This document shows, in pieces, positions 18,719 through 28,405 of a stretch of DNA of 64,000 bases; position 1 is the stretch's first letter; each line of letters opens with the position of its first letter. Below the pieces are notes generated by a model, which saw only the letters and a program-made list of their open reading frames with translations, did no database searches and was not told the DNA's origin. The translations under genes were made by a program, and so were the position numbers. This DNA is from Teredinibacter purpureus (lineage in GTDB: Bacteria > Pseudomonadota > Gammaproteobacteria > Pseudomonadales > Cellvibrionaceae), in assembly GCF_014217335.1 (NCBI RefSeq), contig NZ_CP060092.1, positions 4,109,501-4,173,500 on the forward strand. The letters are read 5' to 3'.

Positions 18719-19558
18719 TTATATACCGATTCGCTCAGCCAACTGCGCTGCCGGCATATAACCAGGGATCATTTGACCATCTTGCATAATAATCGACGGA
18801 GTACCCGTTACGCCCATTTGCTGACCCACTTCGTACTGAGAAGCAACAGGGTTTCCCTCGCAAACATTCATCGGTATTTCTTGACGATTTTTTAAGCGAG
18901 TAAGTGCTTCTTGCGGGTTATCGGCACACCAAGCCGAGGTTATTTTATTATACGAATTCGAATTCACGCCTGCACGAGGGTAGGCTAAATAACGAACCTC
19001 AATACCCAACTCATTAAGAGCAGGAACTTCCTGATGAAGCTTCTGACAAAAGCCGCAATCTACGTCGGTGAAAACAGCAATACTGGCTTTAATTTCACCT
19101 TCAGGTGCAAAAACGATGGTATCTTCTTTTTTAATGTCGGCCAACAAATCAGCTCTAACACCGACCATACTAAGGTCTGTAATGTTAACAACTTCCGTAC
19201 CCGCGATTTGAAGCATTTTCCCATCGATAAAATAGTTGCCTGTTTCTTCCATATACACGATGCCACGCCCCATTATTTGCACCTCGTACAAACCGGGTAT
19301 AGCGGTTGGCTTGATAGCGCGAATACGTAGGTTTTCATTTGCGGCCAATAAAGCCTTAGCAATAGTGTCGGAGGCTGTTTTTAGCTCATCGGCACTCACC
19401 TCGCCGGTTTTGGCTGGCGCTTTAACAACGCCCTTCGGGCCTTCGGATGCGGCGGCAACGCCTGTATCGGCTTCACCTTTACAAGCAGACAAGCTCAATA
19501 GAGAACAGGTAAAAGCAAGGCCAAGTAGGCGCGAGGACAAGGGGAATCTGATTTTCAT
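18719..19558 (-). CDS. dsbC: Thiol:disulfide interchange protein DsbC, predicted lipoprotein form
   Basis: This is a 279-residue periplasmic disulfide isomerase. It has an N-terminal dimerisation domain, a linker helix and a thioredoxin fold with active site CGFC (C168-C171) followed by a cis-Pro loop (GVTGTPSII). A second structural cysteine pair lies in SAWCADN and NVCEGNP. Unlike E. coli DsbC, the signal sequence ends in a lipobox-like LSAC (Cys26), so it may be anchored to a membrane. It is a single gene between two terminators. Confidence 0.9.
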   Translation of the reverse strand: MKIRFPLSSRLLGLAFTCSLLSLSACKGEADTGVAAASEGPKGVVKAPAKTGEVSADELKTASDTIAKALLAANENLRIRAIKPTAIPGLYEVQIMGRGIVYMEETGNYFIDGKMLQIAGTEVVNITDLSMVGVRADLLADIKKEDTIVFAPEGEIKASIAVFTDVDCGFCQKLHQEVPALNELGIEVRYLAYPRAGVNSNSYNKITSAWCADNPQEALTRLKNRQEIPMNVCEGNPVASQYEVGQQMGVTGTPSIIMQDGQMIPGYMPAAQLAERIGI

Positions 19559-19764
19559 AGCAACCTCATAGGGTAGTTGTAATTTCTTGTTTTTATGTAG
19601 GTATCCACTTCTTCCTATGTAGGAAGTCAGTGCTTAGTAAGCGCTAGTACGGCATGCTTAGAGCCGCAAAGTTTAGCACGGTTCCGTAAATCAAATGTGC
19701 AAGCACAGAGATTTTCAATTATTCCATTACTTGCCCTTCAAAAGCTAAAGGCAAAACGCAAAAA

Positions 19765-19784
19765 AGCGGCCATTCAGCCGCTTA
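19765..19784 (-). terminator. Terminator of the rpsP-rimM-trmD-rplS operon
   Basis: The arms AAGCGGC and GCCGCTT enclose a 6-base loop. On the minus strand they are followed by TTTTTTGCG, 49 bp past the rplS stop. Confidence 0.87.
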
Positions 19785-19832
19785 ATCGTAATATCTGAGT
19801 CTCGCTAGCGTTCGAATCTAGCGGTAGACACC

Positions 19833-20189
19833 TTAGCCTAACTTTTCTTTAATACGTGCTGCTCGACCTGTTAATTCGCGCAAGTAATACAATTTAGCTT
19901 GGCGAACGTCACCACGACGCTTAACGGTAATGCTATCAACTTGCTTACTGTGTGTCTGGAACGTACGTTCAACACCGATACCGTGAGAAATTTTACGCAC
20001 GGTAAACGCTGAGTTTAAGCCCCGGCTACGAATACCGATAACCACACCTTCGTAAGCCTGAAGACGCTCACGAGTACCTTCCTTTACTTTAACCTGAACA
20101 ACCACGGTATCGCCGGGGCTGAACTTAGGAAGCTCCTGCTTGAGCTGCTCGTTTTCCAGCTCCTGAATAATTGTGTTCTTAGAACTCAT
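19833..20189 (-). CDS. rplS: 50S ribosomal protein L19
   Basis: This 118-residue protein of the large subunit sits at the 30S-50S interface. It carries the conserved [18 protein letters not shown] start and ends [20 protein letters not shown], full length for the family. It is the last gene of the standard rpsP-rimM-trmD-rplS cluster, 50 bp after trmD. Confidence 0.97.
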   Translation of the reverse strand: MSSKNTIIQELENEQLKQELPKFSPGDTVVVQVKVKEGTRERLQAYEGVVIGIRSRGLNSAFTVRKISHGIGVERTFQTHSKQVDSITVKRRGDVRQAKLYYLRELTGRAARIKEKLG

Positions 20190-20239
20190 GGCTTGCTCCT
20201 GTCAAATATGTAGCCTCTCGGCTAGTAAAATCGTTAAAT

Positions 20240-21004
20240 TCAGTTATCGTTGCCTGGCAAAGCCTGCTCTCGAATATAAAGATCAAGCAGTTTTTGCTGT
20301 GCCGGGCTAAGGTTTATAGCGCCTATTAAATCGGGCCTTCGTTTCCAGGTTCTACCTAATGATTGCTGCAAACGCCAATTTTCAATTCTTTTATGGTCTC
20401 CAGACATCAGTACCTCTGGTACTCGCTGCCCTGCGACCTCTTCCGGGCGAGTGTAATGGGGACAATCTAACAACCCCTGCTCGAAAGAATCCTGCTCTGC
20501 CGACTGCCGATCTCCTAGCGCACCAGGAATCTTTCGTATCAGAGCATCTAGCAATACCATGGCTGGTAGTTCACCACCACTCAGCACATAGTCGCCGATA
20601 GAAATTTCTTCATCAACATGAGCATCGATAAAACGTTCATCGATACCCTCATAACGACCTGCGATCAACACCACATTCGCATTGTCGCTTACCGTCGACA
20701 CTACCGCCTTAGTCAAAGACTGACCCTGAGGCGATAGATATATAACCTGTACGTCTTTACGAGCCGCCTTCATTTGCACGCAGGCAGCTGCGAGAGCATC
20801 CGCGAGAGGCTCTACCCTCATCACCATTCCGGGACCACCACCGTAAGGTCTATCGTCAACCGTTTGATGCTTGTCCTGAGTGAAATCGCGAGGGTTGAGA
20901 AAGCTAAGCTCCATCAAACCCTGCTCGATTGCCCGACGGGTAATACCACTTTCAGTAATCGCCCGAAACATTTCCGGGAATAGCGTAATAACCGTAACGC
21001 GCAT
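20240..21004 (-). CDS. trmD: tRNA (guanine-N1)-methyltransferase TrmD
   Basis: This SPOUT-class enzyme of about 254 residues makes m1G37 in tRNA to prevent frameshifting. The trefoil-knot AdoMet site is visible as YLSPQGQSL, the block [11 protein letters not shown], and [17 protein letters not shown] 21004 gives [13 protein letters not shown], matching the family N-terminus. A TTG at 21016 would overlap the rimM stop and add four residues, so translational coupling with rimM is likely either way. Confidence 0.95.
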   Translation of the reverse strand: MRVTVITLFPEMFRAITESGITRRAIEQGLMELSFLNPRDFTQDKHQTVDDRPYGGGPGMVMRVEPLADALAAACVQMKAARKDVQVIYLSPQGQSLTKAVVSTVSDNANVVLIAGRYEGIDERFIDAHVDEEISIGDYVLSGGELPAMVLLDALIRKIPGALGDRQSAEQDSFEQGLLDCPHYTRPEEVAGQRVPEVLMSGDHKRIENWRLQQSLGRTWKRRPDLIGAINLSPAQQKLLDLYIREQALPGNDN

Positions 21005-21012
21005 AGCGCGAG

Positions 21013-21552
21013 TCAAAATTCAGGATCCCAATCGACCCGTATTTGCTCATTTTCAATATCAACGTCTTTGATATAAAGATCTAGTACATAAGGCACGAGT
21101 CTTTCTCGATCATCGATACTGTCGTCACTGGGTTTCACGGCCAACACATCGTTAGCACCCGTTTCCAGCAACTTGTCAACAACACCTAAATTAACGTTGC
21201 TGCCTTCGTACTCGCTATAGACATTTAAGCCTATAAGCTGATGCCAGTAGTAATCGCCTTCGTCGAGATCGGCCAACTGGCTTCTCTCAACGGCAACGTC
21301 AACCAAGGTATACGCCGCTGCTTGATCGCGGTCATCGACACCTTTTATGTGAACAACCAGACCATTGCTATGCAATTGATGGTCGTCAATTTCTACCGGC
21401 TTTACACCATGGCGCGTTTTCAGCCACCAAGGGGAGTACTGCAATATGCCATCTTCAGGTTCAGTGGAGGACTTAACCTTCACCCAACCTTTGACACCAA
21501 AAACGCCCGTGAGACGCCCAACCGAAATCAAGTTTGAACGTTTCATTGTCAC
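21013..21552 (-). CDS. rimM: Ribosome maturation factor RimM
   Basis: This 179-residue 16S rRNA processing factor binds S19. The N-terminal RimM barrel carries the [16 protein letters not shown] motif, and the C-terminal PRC-barrel starts near [15 protein letters not shown]. It sits between rpsP (24 bp before) and trmD (touching or overlapping), which is the conserved order. Confidence 0.95.
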   Translation of the reverse strand: MTMKRSNLISVGRLTGVFGVKGWVKVKSSTEPEDGILQYSPWWLKTRHGVKPVEIDDHQLHSNGLVVHIKGVDDRDQAAAYTLVDVAVERSQLADLDEGDYYWHQLIGLNVYSEYEGSNVNLGVVDKLLETGANDVLAVKPSDDSIDDRERLVPYVLDLYIKDVDIENEQIRVDWDPEF

Positions 21553-21576
21553 CGACGTATAGGCCTGTGAGCTAGC

Positions 21577-21825
21577 TTATGCAGCTGCTGTGGCTTCTTT
21601 AAGTAACTTGGCAACACGATCAGAAATCTGTGCGCCTTGACCCGCCCAGTAATCTAAACGTTCGTTATCTATACGAAGACGTTCTTCTTGGCCACGAGCA
21701 ATTGGGTTAAAGAAACCAACGCGTTCAATATAACGGCCGTTACGTGCTTTACGACTGTCAGCAACAGTCAAGTGATAAAAAGGACGCTTCTTGGAGCCGC
21801 CGCGAGCTAATCGAATGCTTACCAT
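21577..21825 (-). CDS. rpsP: 30S ribosomal protein S16
   Basis: This 82-residue small-subunit protein has the invariant [20 protein letters not shown] start and [12 protein letters not shown] block. The start at ATG 21825 is supported by AGGAAAG ten bases upstream. The frame extends six codons further to 21843, but those residues are not part of the family. It is the first gene of the rplS operon. Confidence 0.96.
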   Translation of the reverse strand: MVSIRLARGGSKKRPFYHLTVADSRKARNGRYIERVGFFNPIARGQEERLRIDNERLDYWAGQGAQISDRVAKLLKEATAAA

Positions 21826-21980
21826 GTAAGTCTTTCCTGTCATTAATTCTTGTAATCAGGCACCCAGCTTTTGACGTTGGGGGACCTGCGAAAGGCGGCG
21901 TATTTTAATGGAAAGCCATACCCTTGTATAGAGCTAATTTGGCTAATTATCCATCTTTATGCTACCGCACAATTTAAGGG

Positions 21981-23387
21981 TTACCGGCCCATACCGGGCG
22001 GCAAACCTCCGCCACCCATGGGCGGAAGGCCACCAGGGCCACCGCCACCGAACATTCCGCCCATACCACGCATCATTTTCTGCATGCCGCCGCCCTTCAT
22101 TTTCTTCATCATTTTGCTCATTTGCTTATGTTGCTTGAGCAAGCGATTTAAATCTTGGACCTGCGTTCCTGACCCAACCGTAATACGGCGCTTACGAGAA
22201 CCGTTCAACAAGTCAGGGTTTTTGCGTTCAGCGGGCGTCATGGAGCTTATAATGGCGTCCATCTGCTTAAACTGCTTACCCATATCGGCTTGTTCTGCCA
22301 TTTGCGCCATATTGCCCATGCCGGGCAATTTTTCCAGCATTGCGGTCATGCCGCCCATATTATTCATTTGCTGCAACTGATCACGTAAGTCTTCCAAATC
22401 AAAACGCTTACCGGCCTGCACTTTTTTCGCTAATTTTTCAGCCTTCTCTTTATCGACTTTTTGCTCGACGTCTTCGATTAGCGACATAATATCGCCCATT
22501 CCAAGAATTCGAGAAGCAACGCGATCAGGATGGAACGGCTCTAGCGCTTCGGTTTTTTCACCTACACCCATAAATTTAATGGGCTTACCGGTTACGTGCC
22601 GAACAGATAACGCTGCACCACCACGCGCATCACCGTCAGTTTTGGTTAGAACCACACCGGTTAACGGCAACGCCTCGTTGAATGCTTTTGCGGTATTTAC
22701 CGCATCCTGGCCGATCATAGAATCAATCACGAACAAGGTTTCAACAGGATCTAACACCTTGTGCAGGCTCTGAATTTCGGCCATCAATTCGTCATCGACG
22801 TGAAGTCGACCAGCGGTATCGACCAATAATACGTCGGCATGAATTTTCTTAGCTTGAGAAACGGCTAATTTAGCGATATCGACGGGTTTTTGATCGCTCG
22901 TTGACGGAAAGAAATCAACTTCAACCTCACTTGCCAACGTTTCTAACTGCTTAATAGCAGCAGGACGATAAACATCTGCACTGACCACCATCACCTTCTT
23001 CTTTTCTTTCTCTCGAAGAAAGCGCGCCAGCTTAGCCACTGTGGTTGTTTTACCCGCACCCTGCAAACCAGCCATCAACACAACGGCTGGCGGCTTGGAG
23101 GCCAAGTTCAATTTTTCGTTTGCCTCCCCCATTAACTGGGTCAATTCGCTCTCAACAATTTTCAAGAATTGTTGGCCGGGGCTTAGTGAACGAGCAACCT
23201 CTTGCCCTTGTGCACGCTTGCGCACAAGCCCAGTAAAGTCTTTAACGACAGGCAGTGCCACATCCGCTTCTAGCAATGCTTTGCGCACATCACGCAAAGC
23301 CTCCTGAATATTGTCGTGATTAAGACGAGATTTACCGCTGATTTTCTTCAGCGAACGCGTCAAGCGATCCGATAGAGTTTCAAACAT
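21981..23387 (-). CDS. ffh: Signal recognition particle protein Ffh
   Basis: This 468-residue GTPase binds 4.5S RNA and signal peptides and targets proteins to SecYEG through FtsY. The N domain (ALLEADVALPVVKDF) is followed by the G domain with GLQGAGKTTTVAKLA, DTAGRLHVD and TKTDGDARGG. The M domain has the IMSLIEDVEQ and Met-rich helices, ending in a Gly/Met/Pro-rich tail. It is divergent from the YpjD-like gene and 155 bp upstream of rpsP. Confidence 0.96.
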   Translation of the reverse strand: MFETLSDRLTRSLKKISGKSRLNHDNIQEALRDVRKALLEADVALPVVKDFTGLVRKRAQGQEVARSLSPGQQFLKIVESELTQLMGEANEKLNLASKPPAVVLMAGLQGAGKTTTVAKLARFLREKEKKKVMVVSADVYRPAAIKQLETLASEVEVDFFPSTSDQKPVDIAKLAVSQAKKIHADVLLVDTAGRLHVDDELMAEIQSLHKVLDPVETLFVIDSMIGQDAVNTAKAFNEALPLTGVVLTKTDGDARGGAALSVRHVTGKPIKFMGVGEKTEALEPFHPDRVASRILGMGDIMSLIEDVEQKVDKEKAEKLAKKVQAGKRFDLEDLRDQLQQMNNMGGMTAMLEKLPGMGNMAQMAEQADMGKQFKQMDAIISSMTPAERKNPDLLNGSRKRRITVGSGTQVQDLNRLLKQHKQMSKMMKKMKGGGMQKMMRGMGGMFGGGGPGGLPPMGGGGLPPGMGR

Positions 23388-23646
23388 AAGGCAATTTGAC
23401 GTTTATTGGCTGTTAATGGATACATATGAAAGCCGCGACTATTAGCGGCGGGCAAGTATAATCGTTGATGATTACAAATACGAGGCCTCCATCTCCCGCG
23501 AAGAGAGTTACGCCCCTAGAGTAAAAGACCTCTTGCGTAGCAGTAATATAAGCATGATGAAATTTAATGGTCCCGCGAAACCCAGCCTCTTGCCATTTCA
23601 TGCCCGAAAGCACTACTCTGTGAGGTTTTAGGGCCACGAGAATCAC

Positions 23647-24444
23647 ATGCCTATGTTTAGCGCCATCACAATAACCCTTTACCTTGCTGCATGGGCTTTT
23701 CTACTGCACGCAACTTTGCGCAGAGAAACGCTCAAAGAAAGGCGCCTTCTGGTGTTTATTGCATTAGGTGTACTGGCGCACTTCGTTACGGCCTTTATTT
23801 CCATGCGCACAGAGTCAGCCTATCAATTTGGCTTCGTTAAGGTGCCATCGTTGTTTTTTGCCGTTATCAACGTCGTGGTACTGCTAAGCAGTATGCGCAA
23901 ACCACTCCACAACCTATTTCTATTTATCTTACCGCTTAGCATTACAGCCATACTTATATCAGGCGTAGAGCAAGCCGTAATGAAAACCAGTGAACAGCTT
24001 AGCCTGGAAGTTATCTCGCATATTCTGCTGTCTATTCTTGCTTATAGTCTGCTGACCATCGCTAGCCTACAAGCCCTGCTTCTCGCTTATCAAAACTACC
24101 AGTTAAAGCACAAACACTTACGCGGTGTGATGGGGCTACTCCCGCCACTGCAAACAATGGAAACCTTACTATTTGAACTGGTTTGGGCGGGAGAAATACT
24201 CTTAACGCTTTCAATTATTACCGGTTTTCTATTCACACACAGCTTTTCTGAACAACATCTGTCACATAAAGCCGTATTCTCCATGATATCGTGGCTCATT
24301 TACGCCATGCTACTGTGGGGCAAGCAGACACTGGGATGGCGCGGTGCTGCTGCCATTCGTTGGACGCTTGGCGGTTTTGCGGCACTCATGCTCGCCTATT
24401 TTGGAAGCAAGCTGGTGCTTGAAATTATTCTTGGGCGCGTCTAG
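23647..24444 (+). CDS. YpjD/CcsA-type cytochrome c assembly family membrane protein
   Basis: This 265-residue integral membrane protein has about eight hydrophobic segments. The central WAGEILLTLSII and the late HKAVFSMISWLIYAMLLWG correspond to the haem-handling Trp/His segments of the CcmC/CcmF/CcsA family. In E. coli and Pseudomonas the equivalent ypjD lies next to ffh and to a CorB/CNNM gene (yfjD), exactly the order here. The precise role of YpjD is unproven. Confidence 0.85.
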   Translation: MPMFSAITITLYLAAWAFLLHATLRRETLKERRLLVFIALGVLAHFVTAFISMRTESAYQFGFVKVPSLFFAVINVVVLLSSMRKPLHNLFLFILPLSITAILISGVEQAVMKTSEQLSLEVISHILLSILAYSLLTIASLQALLLAYQNYQLKHKHLRGVMGLLPPLQTMETLLFELVWAGEILLTLSIITGFLFTHSFSEQHLSHKAVFSMISWLIYAMLLWGKQTLGWRGAAAIRWTLGGFAALMLAYFGSKLVLEIILGRV

Positions 24445-24538
24445 CCACATACTGACTATTCCTACGCACAGCCCCCTTGAACACACCTTAAAAGTCGTTC
24501 AAGATAGCCCTACCGCGTATCTACAGGCAAACACTTCA

Positions 24539-25813
24539 TTGGACAGCATTTCCCCGGACCTCCTTATTGGGATTTTGGTCGCCCTTATCGTTCTTTCTGC
24601 TTTTTTCTCCAGCTCCGAAACAAGTATGCTTTCGCTCAACCGTTATCGGTTACGGCACCTTGTTAAAAAGAAGCATAAAGGTGCCGTTAGAGCCGCTCGA
24701 CTACTGGAACGGCCAGACCGACTTATAAGCGTTATTCTTATTGGCAACAATCTCGTAAACATTGTTGCCACACTTATCGCTGGCACCATCACGACCTACT
24801 ACTTCGGGGAGTGGGCGACGGTATTCGTGTTGCCGATTGTACTCACACTCGTCATTTTGATTTTTGCAGAAGTCACCCCCAAGTCGGCTGCTGCAGTGTA
24901 CCCAGAAAAAATAGCCTTTCCGGCAACACTCGTTTTAACCCCGCTACTCTTTATACTTTACCCTGCTGTACTTTTGGTCAACGCCATATCCAACGGTATC
25001 GCGCGCCTGTTTGGCATGGACCCTTCCCAAGCACGCCGCAGTGACCACTTGCGTATGGAGGAGTTGCGAACGGTCGTTGACGAAGCTGGAGAGCTTATTC
25101 CTGACCAACACCAAGGGATGCTACTGAACGTTCTCGACTTAGAGAAAGCGACGGTTGAAGACATTATGGTGCCGCGCAATGAAGTTGAAGGTATAGATCT
25201 AGAAAACGACATGAGCGTCATCTTGGCGATACTGCGCTCCACAGAATACACCCGCTTACCCGTCTATGAAGGCAATATTAATAAGGTCGTCGGCATACTG
25301 CATATGCGCAGTGCACCTAGATTTTTAAAGGGTGATGACAACCAAATATCACACAGCGATATCCGACAACACTTAACCGACCCTTACTTTATTCCCGAGT
25401 CAAACCCTCTTCCCACTCAGTTAATGAACTTTCAAAAAGAAAAGCATCGCATTGCAGTAGTGGTAGATGAGTACGGTGATGTGCAAGGGATAGCAACGCT
25501 CGTCGATCTCCTGGAAGAAATCGTTGGCGACTTTAGTACCGACGCTGCAGAGGATGCGTTTGATGGAATAGTAGAGTGTGAAGACGAGTGGTACCTAATT
25601 GATGCCTCTGAGTTTATACGTGATGTAAACCGTAATTTAGGCTGGCAATTACCCACAAACGGCCCCAAAACAGTGAACGGTATTATTGTTGAACACCTAG
25701 AAAACATCCCAGACGCATGCGTGAGCTTTAAGATAGGTAGCTATCAATTCGAAATTGTAGAACACAGCGAAACACGCATAGAAAAAGCGAAGATACTCGA
25801 ACTAAGCGCCTAG
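24539..25813 (+). CDS. CNNM/CorB-family transporter (HlyC/CorC family)
   Basis: This 424-residue inner-membrane protein has an N-terminal DUF21 domain with four hydrophobic segments (FFSSSETSMLSLNRYRL near residue 20), a CBS pair (about 190-320, with 'VEDIMVPRNEVEGID') and a C-terminal CorC_HlyC domain. The family is linked to Mg2+ or Co2+ handling. I placed the start at TTG 24539, because the product then begins like E. coli YfjD and has its length (428). The open frame begins at 24344 inside the previous gene, but that extension shows no similarity. The start is an inference. Confidence 0.88.
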   Translation: MDSISPDLLIGILVALIVLSAFFSSSETSMLSLNRYRLRHLVKKKHKGAVRAARLLERPDRLISVILIGNNLVNIVATLIAGTITTYYFGEWATVFVLPIVLTLVILIFAEVTPKSAAAVYPEKIAFPATLVLTPLLFILYPAVLLVNAISNGIARLFGMDPSQARRSDHLRMEELRTVVDEAGELIPDQHQGMLLNVLDLEKATVEDIMVPRNEVEGIDLENDMSVILAILRSTEYTRLPVYEGNINKVVGILHMRSAPRFLKGDDNQISHSDIRQHLTDPYFIPESNPLPTQLMNFQKEKHRIAVVVDEYGDVQGIATLVDLLEEIVGDFSTDAAEDAFDGIVECEDEWYLIDASEFIRDVNRNLGWQLPTNGPKTVNGIIVEHLENIPDACVSFKIGSYQFEIVEHSETRIEKAKILELSA

Positions 25814-25843
25814 ACCTAAGCACCTCAATGCTACGTTAAGCCA

Positions 25844-26401
25844 TTATTGAAAGGCGATTTCAGGCGCACAGTGATGCGCCCGGCCTATTGTAATACCATA
25901 AAAATGTGCCATAAAGTCCACTAGTACTCTCGCGGTAAACCCCCAAATGATATAGCCCTTATATTCATAAACTGGCGCCCAATACTCACGCCCCCTCACC
26001 TCAAACACTTCTGTCCTTACTCGCAAATCAGCCTTGAGCACGGCCAGCGGTAGCCAAAAGATATCGGTCAATTCATCAAGATTGGGGGTGAGAAGGCTAT
26101 CCGCAGGCACCCGACCAATATAAGGCGTTACTCGCATACCCGCGCGAGTATAGCTAGGCGTTAATTCAGCAACAACCTCAACAAACCGAGGGACTAAGCC
26201 GACCTCTTCCTCCGCTTCCCTTAACGCGGTATAACGCAAATCAGGATCTCCGGGCTCCCACTTTCCACCCGGAAAAGCAACCTCGCCACTGTGGCTGGAC
26301 AAGTGCTGGGCACGCAAGGTGAGCAATATTTCTTCCTCGCCCTCGGGCCTATCTGAAATAGCTAATAATACGGCTGCCTGCTGAAATAGAGCGTTACTCA
26401 T
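25844..26401 (-). CDS. Nudix hydrolase, CoA pyrophosphatase-like (NudL/YeaB type)
   Basis: This 185-residue cytoplasmic hydrolase has Nudix box GGKWEPGDPDLRYTALREAEEEVG. The LSSHSGEVAFPGG segment just before it is the UPF0035 signature of the NUDT7/NudL group that cleaves CoA and its derivatives. ATG 26401 has GGTGGAAG just upstream. It is convergent with the CNNM gene (30 bp). Substrate specificity is inferred from the UPF0035 signature. Confidence 0.85.
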   Translation of the reverse strand: MSNALFQQAAVLLAISDRPEGEEEILLTLRAQHLSSHSGEVAFPGGKWEPGDPDLRYTALREAEEEVGLVPRFVEVVAELTPSYTRAGMRVTPYIGRVPADSLLTPNLDELTDIFWLPLAVLKADLRVRTEVFEVRGREYWAPVYEYKGYIIWGFTARVLVDFMAHFYGITIGRAHHCAPEIAFQ

Positions 26402-26815
26402 AAACACTTCCACCATTATCCAATGCTGTTATTATCCAACAAATCCGCCCTTTCTCGCCACGCCAAAATTAGCGTCAACTGTACCTAGACACTCAACACC
26501 GATCGCCCAGCCCGCGCCAACCAAAAATAACGCTATGTAGATATGGCCGCCAATCCCCCGTGCTGACTGCTTATAACTTATTCGTATAGGTTACCCTATA
26601 CACATTCCTTATTGATTTTTGGTAGCATGTTTTTCACACAATAAAGAATGGCTCATCAATTTACCAATGGCTTGGTGAAGCAATGAGGTAATCATTAGGG
26701 GTAGAGTGCGAAAATGTCTGGCCGGGGGGCCGTTCATTTTTCGTCACTGCCACGTTGTACTTATGGGCGCCACTATTCGTTAAAGGTGCCAGATATTCCG
26801 TAAGAGGCAGAAAAA
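26402..26815. other. Intergenic region between Nudix gene and DUF3135 gene
   Basis: This 414-bp divergent spacer contains no convincing gene. The only ordered signals are the TATAGG/CCTATA palindrome at 26585-26600 and a short GGCC-rich hairpin near 26720. Confidence 0.5.
26585..26600. promoter_or_regulatory. Palindrome TATAGG-N4-CCTATA, possible operator
   Basis: This is a perfect 6-bp inverted repeat around TTAC, lying in the divergent spacer about 185 bp upstream of the Nudix start and 215 bp upstream of the DUF3135 start. A role as operator is only inferred from position. Confidence 0.3.
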
Positions 26816-27154
26816 ATGAGTGATTGGCCCAATATAGATCAATTGATAAACATGGCAAAACATCAGCCCGAAGCGCTGGAGGCATTTCGTCAAAAAGAAA
26901 TTAACGCACTAATAACAAGCGCACCAAAAGAGATGCAGCGTCGCCTACAAGGCTTACAGTTCAAAATCGACTGTCAAAGAGAGCTGCATAAAACCCCCAT
27001 GGGCACCTGTGTGGCGATCTCTAACATGATGCACGATTCAATGTTGCAACTTAATGAGCTGCTGAATAACGAGAATGCTCATACGACATCCACACAATCC
27101 GCCACGAATAGCCACACACCTGCGGCGGGGCAACTTATTCCCTTTCCAGCATAA
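26816..27154 (+). CDS. DUF3135 family protein
   Basis: This 112-residue protein matches the DUF3135 layout: an 'ID-LI-MAK-PEALEAFR' helix, a RRLQGLQFKIDCQRE core and a MMHDSMLQL helix, followed by a variable Ser/Thr/Asn tail. The function of the family is unknown. The start ATG 26816 has GAGG nine bases upstream. Its 3' end overlaps the convergent YqfO-like gene by 20 bp. Confidence 0.8.
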   Translation: MSDWPNIDQLINMAKHQPEALEAFRQKEINALITSAPKEMQRRLQGLQFKIDCQRELHKTPMGTCVAISNMMHDSMLQLNELLNNENAHTTSTQSATNSHTPAAGQLIPFPA

Positions 27155-27470
27155 CGCTGTCATCTAGTCGCCATAGAGAAAAGGCAGGCTCCTCGTATGG
27201 GTGCGCCTGCCTTAACGCCTCGATTACCGCTATTTTACGGCGCCCTTCCAACACCAATTCAACACGATGTTCAGGTACCGTCTGAAGGCTGCCTACCGGG
27301 CCAATAAACGGTGCACTACCTTTCATTGGCCGAAACTGACCCTCGCCTAAGATTTGCCAACTACAAGCGTCATAGCTACCAACGCACCCGCCTCCAACGC
27401 TAAATATCGCTGCTTTCACCGACTCTGTATAACGCTCAGGAACATAAAAAACTAACTGATAGAGTGCCAT
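27135..27470 (-). CDS. YqfO/NIF3-associated PII-like domain protein
   Basis: This 111-residue stand-alone protein has the ferredoxin-like PII/CutA fold inserted in some NIF3 proteins. Diagnostic blocks are LVFYVPERYTESVKAAIF, FRPMKGSAPFIGPVG and the C-terminal AHPYEEPAF. The start is ATG 27470, where AAGGAG sits at ideal spacing; the open frame continues 21 codons upstream without similarity. A small-ligand-binding or metal role is inferred from the fold only. Confidence 0.82.
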   Translation of the reverse strand: MALYQLVFYVPERYTESVKAAIFSVGGGCVGSYDACSWQILGEGQFRPMKGSAPFIGPVGSLQTVPEHRVELVLEGRRKIAVIEALRQAHPYEEPAFSLWRLDDSVMLERE

Positions 27471-27553
27471 TTCGCTCCTTAGGATTTTCCCTCTACTAGA
27501 TTTAGGGTGTACCATAGCCGCCCGCAATTTCATCCCGCCAGTCTGAGAGTATT

Positions 27554-28405
27554 ATGCGTTTATTTGTCGACAACCTCACCAATGTAGATTTTAGCTATCT
27601 CGACGCACAGCGTGGGCTCGTCGGTGAAACTTGGCTCGCCAGTATTGAACTCGACGGTGCGCTAGACGAACAGGGAATGGTGTGTGATTTCGGTATCGTA
27701 AAGAAAAAACTTCGCCACTGGCTCGACACGGTTCTCGACCACTGTCTGCTTGTTCCAGAAAAGAGCAGCGCACTCCAACTTCAAACTAAGGACGGCCAGC
27801 AGGGTATCAATTGGCACCTTACTACTGGCGAACTACTGAAATGTGCCTCGCCAAACGAAGCCATTACGCTTATCGCAACTGAACAAATCACGCCTACTTC
27901 AGTGGCCAACTGGTGCATTGAACAATTGCGTTCAGAATTTCCAGACAGCATTGAGAGCTTAAAGCTCACGTTTACCAATGAAAATATTGATGGCCCTTTT
28001 TATCACTACAGCCACGGCCTTAAAAAACATGCGGGGAATTGCCAACGCATTGCGCACGGACACCGGTCTAGAATCGATATTTGGCGTAATGGCTCTTTGA
28101 GCTTATGTGATATGGACGCTTGGGCGCTAAAATGGCAGGACATCTATATTGGTACCAAAGAAGACTTATCCCATACCTCAGACTCGGCATTCGATACGGA
28201 TAACTACGCGTTCACCTATCATTCTCAACAAGGCCATTTCAGCCTATCGCTCCCCAAAACACGCTGCTACTTAATGGCAACCGATACTACCGTCGAATTT
28301 ATCGCCCAACATATTGCGCTAACACTCAAGCAACAATACCCAGACGACACAATAACGGTAAAAGCATATGAAGGAATCGGTAAAGGCGCTATCGCGCAAG
28401 CTTAA
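27554..28405 (+). CDS. Tandem 6-pyruvoyl-tetrahydropterin synthase/QueD-like protein
   Basis: This 283-residue protein has two consecutive PTPS folds. The first (1-145) keeps the GMVCDFGIVKKKL / LDHCLL / PTSVANW landmarks but lacks the zinc histidines. The second (150-283) has HAGNCQRIAHGH (C163, H168, H170) and ends with an EGIGKGA motif carrying the conserved Glu. QueD converts dihydroneopterin triphosphate to 6-carboxytetrahydropterin in queuosine synthesis. This longer form may be a paralogue rather than the housekeeping QueD. Its 3' end overlaps the convergent NRDE gene by 17 bp. Confidence 0.72.
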   Translation: MRLFVDNLTNVDFSYLDAQRGLVGETWLASIELDGALDEQGMVCDFGIVKKKLRHWLDTVLDHCLLVPEKSSALQLQTKDGQQGINWHLTTGELLKCASPNEAITLIATEQITPTSVANWCIEQLRSEFPDSIESLKLTFTNENIDGPFYHYSHGLKKHAGNCQRIAHGHRSRIDIWRNGSLSLCDMDAWALKWQDIYIGTKEDLSHTSDSAFDTDNYAFTYHSQQGHFSLSLPKTRCYLMATDTTVEFIAQHIALTLKQQYPDDTITVKAYEGIGKGAIAQA

